DNA of 64,000 nt from Takashimella koratensis (lineage: Eukaryota; Basidiomycota; Tremellomycetes; Trichosporonales; Tetragoniomycetaceae), in the NCBI GenBank assembly GCA_003116875.1, contig BCKT01000002.1, positions 620,001-684,000 of the forward strand. The letters are read 5' to 3'. A program made the position numbers and the translations under genes. A model generated the notes under the pieces. The model was not told the DNA's origin, did no database searches, and was given only the letters and a program-made list of their open reading frames with translations. Of the stretch, positions 55,482-64,000 are shown piece after piece; position 1 is the stretch's first letter; each line of letters begins with the position of its first letter.

Positions 55482-55829
55482 GTATATGTTGGGAACAGTA
55501 GTTGTTGAATAAAGAGGGAAAAAAGTAGTTGTGATTAGTCGCAAAAAGACAACGCAAGGAGGGGAAATGTCGAAGTGCACACACGGAGAGAGTACAATCA
55601 AATAGCATGCAGAAGTCAACACAAGTGGGGCAAGTCGGGAGCGATCATTGGAGGAACGAAAAATCGTCTTGAAGACGATATGCAACGGTGCTAGCCTTCT
55701 GACAGAGCGGTGCATCAAGTACTAAATACTTTGTGATGTTTCCTTCCCTCTTGATTGCGATTGTTTGCGCGTGATGCTTCGCTAAGTACTACACACTCAG
55801 ACGTTCATCGATTCCGGGGTCAAGCCATG
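55482..55829. other. Convergent 3' interval
   Basis: About 350 bp between the TRAP-alpha-like stop and the MAM33 stop. AATAAA lies near 55508 on the plus strand, a plausible polyadenylation signal. No gene. Confidence 0.5.
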
Positions 55830-56987
55830 TTACAAGTCCACAAAGGTCTTGACCTGGTCGAGCCATGCGACGTAGTCCTGAAATATGTCAGCGTTGTTTC
55901 ACACTGGAAGCAGGCGAGAACTAGAGAGCAGATGGCATTGATCTGGTATATTCGGGTAGACGCACTTTTTGCTCCTTGTACTCGCTGTAGGAGACGATGA
56001 ACGCCGCAAGGGACTCGTCGACGCCACGCTCGGCGAGGTACGCGGTGAAAGCCTCTTGAACACTCGAGTCAAGGGTATCGAACTCTGCAAGGGGTCAGTG
56101 AATCCCTCCCTTCTGATCAAATCCAATCTATAATGGGCCAAACAGGGCCCAGCCACTCACGAGGACCCATGTACTTGCTCCTCCTTGCCCAGTCGCCCTC
56201 CGATCCTTCCGCAATCGCCACACCCTTGTCAAACACGGCAACATTCGTCACCTCGAGCCCGTCCACACCAGCCTCAAGGTCAATGGCGAGCGCCGAGTCC
56301 GAAGCCGACTTGGTGACAAGCAAAGACAAGGTGATGTAAGGCGACGAGACAGATTCTTCTTCAACGGGGTTGCCGTTGTCATCGAGCGTCTCGAGAGGCT
56401 CAGCGTTGTCGAGGTCGGAGATCTGGAACGTGAGTTTGAGTCTGGAGCAAATCAGCAACCAAACAACAATATCAGGCGTGTGGGGACTGAAGGTCTCTAA
56501 ACCTTTCATGGGTCAATACTCACGTCTCGTTACCGAATTGGCGGAGGATGGAAACGTCGTCAGAACCTGGCTGGTCCTCGATCGTCCACACGCCCTGGGC
56601 GATAAAGTTCTCGAGGAACTCGGGCTGCTGGCCGTTGAGCGCCGAGGCGGACTCGAGCTCGTATGCGTGCTCAGCGGCGAGCGCGGCGGAGAGCTCGCCG
56701 TCGTCTATTGTTTACAGAGTCGAGGGAAAAAGGTGAAGAGGGGTATATCAGCTTCTGTCGATCTCACAAGGACTGGATTGAAGAGGGTAGGGTAGAGCCG
56801 ACTCACTCTCGCCAGGCCCGAGACGGCACGGTGTCGAGCTGAAGAGGCGAGGGAAAGCCGGAGCCCGAGCAGCGTTCGCGGCAGCAGGGACGAACCTGCG
56901 CGCGAGCGGGGCAGAAGCGGCGCGCGCTGGCGCGGAGGAGGCAGCAGTAGCGGCGCGGAGGAGGGGGCGGAGAGACCTGAACGACAT
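55830..56987 (-). CDS. MAM33: Mitochondrial acidic matrix protein (p32/gC1qBP family)
   Basis: Five exons; the first two are 56987-56807 and 56704-56524, and the stop is at 55830-55832. The N-terminus is an Arg/Ala-rich mitochondrial presequence (MSFRSLRPLLRAATAASSAP ending FSSTPCR). The mature acidic fold reads DGELSAALAAEHAYELE, GVWTIEDQPGSDDVSILRQF, LKLTFQISDLDNAE, LDLEAGVDGLEV-like, KYMGPR, FDTLDSSVQEAFTAYLAERG, SEYKEQK and YVAWLDQVKTFVDL. This is the trimeric p32 family, a matrix protein supporting mitochondrial translation and respiration. The C-terminal helix is on its own short exon. Confidence 0.92.
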
Positions 56988-57246
56988 GGTATAGGTTTTT
57001 GGTTGGGTCGGAGGAGGACGGAGGGGAGAGTAGGACAGGAGATGGTTGCGATTTTTTGGAAGCGGGCCTGCCCGGTCACGTTCGCGGCAATGGACGGGAC
57101 GAGGTTTAGCAATTGACAGGATGCATCCGGATTCTTCCTCGACGTCCCCGGTAGCAATAGATGCAGCTATGTATACAGCATGGACAAGGGAGTGGCGTCT
57201 TCAGCGCAGGTCTGAGAGAAGACTTCCTCAAGGTAAGCAGAGGTGT

Positions 57247-58754
57247 TCACTCGGCGACAGTGAGAACCTCTGCGCCGTCGTCTGTGATCAATACCTGGTG
57301 CTCAAACTGCGCCGACCGTGCCCCCGACTTTTCCGACAGTTAGCCACAGGCGTGTCCGTTCCGTACTCTATCCGCGACAACAACCCAACTCACTTCAGTA
57401 GCCACTGTCCACCCGTCGTCCCATAGTGTTCCACGCGGGTTGGTTCCCTGCACCAATGGTGGTTCTATAGTGAAGCAATCACCAATCTCCATGACGCCTT
57501 CTTCTCGATTCCCTGTGACCTCCATCAGTATTGAATCCAGGCATGGAATTAGCCGCAGTTGGGAGCATTTGGAGTTGATCTATGGTGATCGGCCACTCAC
57601 GATGATGCAGGATGTATGGGAACTGGTGAAAGTTTCTCCCGATTCCGTGGCCTGAGAACTGGGTATTGATGACGAGTCCTACTCTATCTGCAAAGTCGCT
57701 GCGAGGGACCTCTGTCAGCACACTCGATCACAATCCTGGATTTCACCCTTGTCCGTTACTGTGACCATCACGGCGACTGCACGCGGCGAGCCCGAAACAT
57801 AGGACTCACTGGATGATGTCTCCAATCGTGGTATATGGAACACCAGGCCCCGACGCCTCAAGAGCCCGAGCTAACGCCTCCTGTGTCCGCTCGACCAACT
57901 CGTGTCCCGCATCGTCTACACGGGGGAGCATGAATGTTGCCGAGGTATCACCGTGGTACCCGTTGAGAAAGACGGTGACGTCGAGGTTGACAATGTCCCC
58001 TTCCTGAAGTGGTCGGCTGCGTGGTGTCAGTTCGGCCATGCCTTGCCCTTGTGTTGGTGCTCACTCGTCAGGTATTCCGTCTGCCCAACGATATAGGAGA
58101 CACAGTCAGCACATCTGCTCAACTGATCATGCCCAGGCTAGACCTAAATTCAACTCACGAGCAATGATATTGTTCACACTCGTCGTTATACTCCGTGGAA
58201 AGGCCGAGTAACCCAATGGGGACGGGTAAGCTCCCGCGGCGACGATGAGCTCGTGTGCTGCCTTGTCCAGGTCATCTGTGGTCACTCCAGGCTGGGATCG
58301 ACAGCGATCAATGAAGAGCTGTTAGCGTCGCATCTCACCTCATGGTTTCAGCCTTCAGCCCGTGACACTTGCTTACCTGGACCAACTGTCCGACCTGCTT
58401 CAATACGTTCGCCGCGAGCTTTCCAGCCTTGCGTGCCCCCTCAATTCCTTCGTTCCCAAGCGGCGCTGCCCGTGAACTCATCAGCGCCGCCATATCGAGG
58501 TTCGGCTGATCATGTTCCCATATTGGCGCAGTGAAGAAATTGGCAGGGACGTAGGCCGGCCGAGGGATAGAGGCAGGGACAGGTCGAGGGGGTGGGTAGG
58601 CGGTTAGGCAGGAGGCCGAGGAGAGGACGTCGTACCTGCCGTACCGCGACGAAGCGGACGAGGTTGACGACAAAGGAAGAGTAGCAGAGGAAGATGCGCG
58701 AGCGGTAGGCGTGACGAAGCGCTTGAGGCTGGTGCTTATCCGTGGTCGATGCAT
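57247..58754 (-). CDS. Methionine aminopeptidase type I, mitochondrial
   Basis: Start ATG 58754 opens a basic Ser/Arg-rich presequence (MHRPRISTSLKRFVTPTARA), so it is mitochondrial. All five metal ligands of MetAP are visible: two Asp in NLDVTVFLNGYHGDTSATF, His in FSGHGIGRNFHQFP, Glu in FTIEPPL and Glu in SAQFEHQVLIT. It removes N-terminal Met from nascent mitochondrial proteins. A 16-nt exon (58080-58065) encodes the His-Gly-Ile-Pro-Asp-Asp loop with the catalytic His; without it the enzyme would be dead and out of frame. The protein ends GAEVLTVAE at 57247-57249. No SH3-binding or zinc-finger N-terminus is present, which separates it from cytosolic Map1. Confidence 0.9.
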
Positions 58755-59089
58755 GACGGTTGGTGTCAACAAAGAGGAGAGGGATCTTGAGGTTTGATTC
58801 AGAGGTTACCAAGATAGCCAAGGGGGCCCCGCGCTGCATCAGCAACACAAATCCGAAATTTTCAGCCTAGTTGCCGATAAGTCAACACCTCCTACCTCGA
58901 CCTCGAGCCCACCCGCCCTCCTCGCTTCGAGACCTTGACACTGTCACTTGCTGGCTATCGACGCTCGCTCTATCCGCTTCGATATTGCCGGAAACGGGCG
59001 GTGGGCATATCAGTTCACGTATCGCTGGACACGAAGCGGTCTCGAGTGAGAACGGGCTGAAAGCGGGCTCGACCGAAAGGAGAGTGAGA
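58755..59089. promoter_or_regulatory. Divergent interval, MetAP / Gag1-clamp gene; part may be coding
   Basis: About 335 bp. The frame of the plus-strand gene stays open back to 58871 (includes ETGGGHISSRIAGHEAVSSE), so an upstream exon with the real start is likely in or near this interval, but no in-frame ATG is visible. Confidence 0.5.
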
Positions 59090-60134
59090 ATGGGAGAGAG
59101 TAACCTCAGCGGGTCGACGTCGTCGTCGCAGCTCATGACAGTGCCTAGTACCGGTACGTCCAAGGACCAAGACCCAGGATAGTAGGCAAGAGGAGAAAAC
59201 CCATTTGCCCATTTCCCAGCTGGTCCATATCGTTGTCTTCGATGACAAGCGCTGACCATTGTACCGCCCGGATCTCGATCGCTCGTCCGCTCACGCTCAC
59301 GCTCACACCTCTTCCGCCTGAACCAATACTTCCCACCTTTCACCAAATTACCACTTAGGCCTCGAGTTCTTCGAGTACCGTCGTCAATGTTTCCTCGCCG
59401 GTGTTCCTTACCCTACCGCCTCGTCTTCCCACCCTCCTTCACAACTCAACGTCCCCATCCCTCCTCCGCCCCGACCTATCCCGGTATCCGTGCCCCCTCT
59501 CACGCCCATCTCTACCTCGGGACTGACCGGTAACAACGGCGTTGGTAGCGGCAACACCAGCGGTGGGACCATGAGCAGCAGCCGAGGCGGGCCAGGCCCT
59601 TCGTCAAGCTTACATATCGCCCGCCTCGAAGCGTTGTTAGCCGAGGACGGGGCGGAAGAATCGGATAAGATCTGGGAAGCTGGAGTAGGGACAGTGTATC
59701 GAAACCTCAGCGAGGGTAGGAAACTTGCTCGTGGTCTCAAACTAGGAACAGTGGTAAGTGTCATTGTATTGCGATCACTTGCCAAAGCATCGCCCGAGTC
59801 GGTTACAAGTCAACGTGACAATGTGGAAAGAGCTCGTCAAGGCTAACGCTCTGATCAGATCAAGATCCTTAGAGGCGCTTGGATAAGAGACGGGACTTGG
59901 CCCGTTGACCCATCGACTTCCCTCGCCGCGCGTCCCCCAGACTCGCCAAGATCTCTTGCCTCACATCCACCGACCGCCGACACTCAAGTCCCACCACTCC
60001 CTCCACTCCCACCACAACGAGATCCGCAAATACCACCGCTGACTCCGGCTTTATCAACGCTCTCTTCGGTCTCGTTATCGCGCCAACCGACTCCGATACC
60101 GCCACCGTCATCATCAACCACGTCATCGTTCTGA
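59090..60134 (+). CDS. Gag1-like clamp domain (DUF4050) protein
   Basis: Three exons (59090-59153, 59359-59753, 59859-60134), 244 residues from the first ATG. Segments: MGESNLSGSTSSSQLMTVPS, GLEFFEYRRQCFLAGVPYPT, a Pro-rich linker, then ARLEALLAEDGAEESDKIWE, TVYRNLSEGRKLARGLKLGT and VIKILRGAWIRDGTWPVD. The last three, with spaced Trp and the GWxxDGTWP-like end, resemble the fungal DUF4050/Gag1-clamp family, whose role is poorly known. The Ser/Pro-rich tail ends STTSSF. The N-terminus is probably incomplete: family-like residues (ISSRIAGHEAVSSENG) continue upstream of this ATG in the same frame. Confidence 0.68.
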
Positions 60135-60409
60135 CCCCAAGCTGTCGTCTTGAGATCAGATGTGATCTAGGTGATTCATCTTGAAGGCTAGTGTTGTACG
60201 CATAAGGAGGTTTGAGAGTAATATTGCGGTCAACCCTCGGTAGGCGCAAATCATAACTATGCATTTAAGTTCAGGCTACGAACAACAGACGACTCAACGG
60301 TTCAAGTTACAAGGACCAGCATATACACAACAAGAAATGGACGCAATGAGGAGGCAAGAGTGAGAGAATTAGACAGTAGAGGAAACTCCTATCTAGTGGA
60401 CAGCGACCA

Positions 60410-63400
60410 CTAGGCTGCCGGTGCAGCCAACAGCCTAGTGAACGGAACGAGATACTCTTCAGCGATACTTGAAAAGTAAAACTCGTGTGACGCATTGTGT
60501 GCCGTCTCAAGGTTATGTGCCAACTCATGTGCTATACTCATATACCAAGAGATATACGCTTCGTTCCTTTGACCTCGGCTACAGGCTTCGTAGTGCCATT
60601 CGTTAAAGTACCGGGCGTTACAGAATACCGCACCAGCTTTGTTGAATGCGATCATGGGGCCCTCGTGGTCCCAGAAGATGTTGAGAACTTGAGGGGAGAG
60701 CTTGAAGACGGATCCGATGGAAGCGAGCACGTTGTTAAATTCGTCGTTGACTCCCATTCGCTGGGCGACGAACGTTGACTGTTGCTCGGTGGGTATGTCT
60801 ACACCTTGTTAGCTAGAGTTCTCTCATTTGGCACTCGCCGATGGGCTTAACTCACCTCGCGGGATCCAGATCTTGCTCATATTCGAGCCACGATCAAGAG
60901 CTGCACCGACCGCGTCAGCCAATACCATTGTATTTCCTTCAACCCTGCCAGACAACTCACCCAAGATGATATCCGCCTCGGCGCTCGTGTCGCAATAATT
61001 TGACTGACTCTCCGATACATCCTTCACAGCGCTCTTACTATCCGAAATCTGGGTCGCCGTCTCGGGCCGCGAAGCACTGACTGCCTTCTGGACGGTGTTC
61101 CGGATCTGCGCGAGGTCGGTGGGCCGCTTGGTTGTTGTCCCTGGACCATTTGGCGGTCGAGGTCCGTTGAACCCATTCTGGCTATGACTGTGGTTAAGCC
61201 CATCGAGGCCGGATCCCTTAGCACCATCGCCTTCGTATATCGAAGGTCCCGTTGGGAATGCGCCAGGTGGGGTGGCGTCGAGAGACTCGCGGCTGCCCTT
61301 GTTCGACATCGACTTGCGGAGCTTGCTGAGGATCGAGCTGGTAGTCCCGGAGGAAAGTCTCCGCTCGCGAGTCGACTGGTATGTGTCAAATTCTGAAGAG
61401 CACCATTTACATCCTGTGAGCTCGTTCGACTTACCGATGCAGTGGACGCTGTTCCATCATCACGCTGAACCACCTTGGTGTCCTTCTCCTTCTCTGTCTG
61501 CGCCATCTCCTGGACAGCCTTCTCGCGATCTCTCGCTGCCTCGGCGGCCATGCGCAACTTCTCCTCGCGATGCTGGTTGAGTATACGGTCCACGTTGAAG
61601 CCTGAAAAGTGAGTCATGGTCTCAGACAGGCAATTCGGACGATCATAACCTTACCCTGTTTCAGAAGTCAGCTTGCATTCATCTTGTAATTTGAGGCACA
61701 GAAACTCACTCGTTTCTTAAGAGCCATAAGAGGAGTTGTCAAGATTCTGGAAAGCGGTCAGCTTTGAGGCTGGTGCTACGTCCAGCGGAGCTCACGAGTA
61801 TAGCAATAAAGCGTCGTCGGCCTTTGGATGTTTCAACAATAGTTGCGTCAGAGCCGAGGCGATGCTAGACACTTATCAGCAACTATAATTCTACGTCGCC
61901 AAAACACAAGACTCACTCCCAATCGTCAGCGTGTGCAGTGACCGACACTGTGAGGGTGATAGCCTTTGACCTGGGCTGACGCGATGCTATCGCGTACAGC
62001 GTCTACGTAACCAAATCAGTTCAAATCCCGCCTCCCAAGTTCGAGAACTCGCTCACCTCATGATGCTGTTTCTCGACCTTGCCGTGGCGTCGATAGGTAT
62101 ACCTCACTTGCAACTGTTTAACCTCTGCGACTTCAAAGTTCCCTTCCTTCGCCAACCAATCCGACGAGTACTCGCTGTGCCTCCTGCGGGTCTCGGAGAG
62201 GAAGATGGTGATTCGGTCAAGTACGTGACGGCGCAGGGACTTGGCTTGTTCCGAGCCTGCAGGTAAAGGTCCGACGGGGATCTCTTGAGTGAAGACGAAA
62301 GAGCTGACGTTGCGGGATCCGAGGTGGGTATAGAATTCTTCGAGGAGCTGTTCCTGATATGATGTCAGTTGCTGCACAGGTCCAACCGTTCCAGTCACTC
62401 ACTTCGGGAGCAGCGAGGATATGGGTACCAAAGTATTGCACATAGGTGATGTTATCGACGACAGCGATCTGCGCCAGTCAGAGTTAGCATTAAAAACTCG
62501 GCATCCTCTCATCCAACACCACTCACGTCAGCAGCCGAGGCGAGTACCCATTCTCGCTCATACTCTTCGTCTACGCCTTTCTTGCCCCGCTTGACGGGGG
62601 CCAGCTGGGTAGCGAGGAGGAACGGGGTTTGGCTCATAGCAGATCGCATCGATGCGTCAAACGTTGACCAGTGGGTGGCGATCATTCTTAGCTCCTCGAG
62701 GTATCTAATATTCGGTTGTCAGCTCAGTGCCTTTCCGACACCGCAAGAGGCCCCGCTCACTTCTCAGGTGATCCAGCCTGTTGAAGCATGATCCGGGGTT
62801 GCTTCAAGAGCAACTTGGCAACATCTAATCGTTTGTCAGCCCGATACCTCATTGGGTCAGGGCGCCCTACTCACCTGCTACCGAGGGCTCGGGCAGGACA
62901 CCACACTGCCTCAAGAACAAATTCGCGCGCTCGCCAAAGTCCACAAAGGTGAATGCGGAACGGAAGACATTGCTACTGCTATTCTCTCGTTTCGAGACGA
63001 GGTACACTTCTGACGGCCGAGCGAGCCTCGTCACGCCCTTGTCCGCGACCGGGATGAATGCAGTCACCGCGAGCTTATTGAGCGAGGTGATGGCTGCTTG
63101 ACCAACGCGTGTGGCAAGGTACTAGCATTGTATGTCAGCGAGATCGGAGTTTCGTCTCTGTAAGAAAAGCCAATCAAACACACCTCGAAGATGGTGCGCG
63201 CTTTGGCAATGTCCGTAGTTGGAGCTTGAACAACCGCATCGACGAGCCGCTCCATTGGCGGATCGGTGGGTATCCGCAACTTTGCCGCGTTCTCAGGTGA
63301 TGAGACTGACGCATCCGCCACTGCGAACCCAAGGATCGCACATGCGGGGTTGGTGAATACCTGCATCGTATGAGCTTCGATGTTGCTTGTGAAATCGTCA

Positions 63401-64000
63401 AGATACTGGCAATCACTCACTTGGCCTGGCTTGGCGAGGAGCGGCGCGCCCGTTCCCGTTTTGGCTGGGATAAAAGCGACACCGGAGAACGCCGTCGGGT
63501 CAAAGTTGACATAATGCGTTCCCGACTGGGCAAGGAGGTACTGTAGCGCTCGTTCGTTGGTTGGTGCTCGGCCTGCTGCGATGCCTAGCAAGACATCGAT
63601 CGGAGGGTATCTCCTCAGCCCAAGGCTGAATAGCATCTTGGCTGTGTCTTGTCAGCCAGAGAACCCATTACCCACCTTGCAGATCCTCACCTTCGTCTGA
63701 CCCCGACTTCCATTTGGCTTCTCCCCAGTCCAACACTGGCAGTCCGAGGTTCTTCATCGCTTCGACTGGCTCATACAGCTCGTGTGGCTTTTTCCTTGCC
63801 ATAGGAGGCTTGGTCCCGTCTTCCAATGGCTCCTGGTACAGAGGGAACGCTCCGGTCTGCCTGAGGCGCGCCAGCTCTTCCGTAGATAGGGTGTCCCGAA
63901 CTGAAACGAGGTACTTCATCAAGTCAAGGCACGTCCATTCTCCACCTCCAACGAGCCTGTAAGGGCGTCAGCCATGCTCACCCTCACTCATATCAGCACT
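60410..64000 (-). CDS. Large DUF3684 (sacsin-type ATPase-associated) protein, C-terminal half, runs off the window
   Basis: Many short exons over 3.6 kb, stop at 60410-60412, start beyond 64000. Recognisable segments in order: RKKPHELYEPVEAMKNLGLP, LGLRRYPPIDVLLGIAA, SGTHYVNFDPTAFSGVAFIP, GVTRLARPSEVYLVSK, ATHWSTFDASMRSAMSQTPF, YVQYFGTHILAAP, RRHSEYSSDWLAKEGNFEV, RYTYRRHGKVEKQHHE, HFSGFNVDRILNQHREEK, a polar linker, and the end VNDEFNNVLASIGSVFKLSP to MSIAHELAHNLETAHN. The pattern matches long fungal proteins whose N-terminus carries a histidine-kinase-like ATPase fold and whose body is DUF3684. Function is unknown, possibly chaperone-like. The ATPase part is outside the window. Confidence 0.8.

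Noticed and set aside
1..64000. Transposons, CRISPR arrays, prophage or a biosynthetic gene cluster
   Set aside because: No transposase, reverse transcriptase, terminal repeats, spaced direct repeats, or PKS/NRPS/terpene enzymes were seen on either strand.

Overview
The window looks like nuclear chromosomal DNA of a basidiomycete yeast, most likely a tremellomycete (Trichosporonales or a relative); the order is inference. Nearly every gene carries several short introns, mostly 50-70 nt, with GTGAGT/GTAAGT-like donors, CTAAC/CTGAC-like branch sites and CAG/TAG acceptors. Genes are GC-rich and densely packed on both strands. There are no operons, and I saw no transposon, tRNA, CRISPR or prophage. 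Exon boundaries were placed by reading frame, splice signals and protein-family continuity. Where an exon list is given, its lengths sum to a multiple of three.

Layout. 1-7.1 kb: the end of a TBC (Rab-GAP) gene, a small single-pass protein, a single-pass surface protein interrupted by an assembly gap, and a secreted GPI-type protein. 7.1-14 kb: an OCH1-like glycosyltransferase, then a gene-poor stretch with a tandem array of TGAGTCA motifs and one Ser-rich ORF. 14-25 kb: a HAD phosphatase with an apparent one-nucleotide exon, a Vps3844 protein behind a 62-C tract, MZT1, a membrane-anchored ubiquitin protease, EMC4 and the Ras palmitoyltransferase ERF2. 25-42 kb: an F-box gene, an M28 glutamate-carboxypeptidase-like peptidase, a G-alpha subunit, RAS1 and a large alpha/beta hydrolase. 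42-44 kb: a SET-domain protein and a RecA-fold-like protein. 44-53 kb: two Dabb (stress-responsive alpha/beta-barrel) paralogues bracket three F-box genes. Two of the F-box genes are tandem duplicates with duplicated upstream DNA, and one has two homopolymer frameshifts. 53-64 kb: housekeeping genes, namely PEX2, a TRAP-alpha/Irc22-like protein, MAM33, mitochondrial methionine aminopeptidase, a Gag1-clamp (DUF4050) protein and the C-terminal half of a DUF3684 protein.

Themes. Ras signalling parts (RAS1, a G-alpha subunit and ERF2, whose family palmitoylates Ras) lie within 15 kb. Early secretory and quality-control genes are frequent (EMC4, TRAP-alpha-like, Vps3844, OCH1-like). The most unusual feature is extreme exon fragmentation: inferred exons of 1, 9, 10, 11, 16, 17 and 20 nt, several of them encoding conserved catalytic or switch motifs. 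The F-box/Dabb block is the clearest lineage-specific region.
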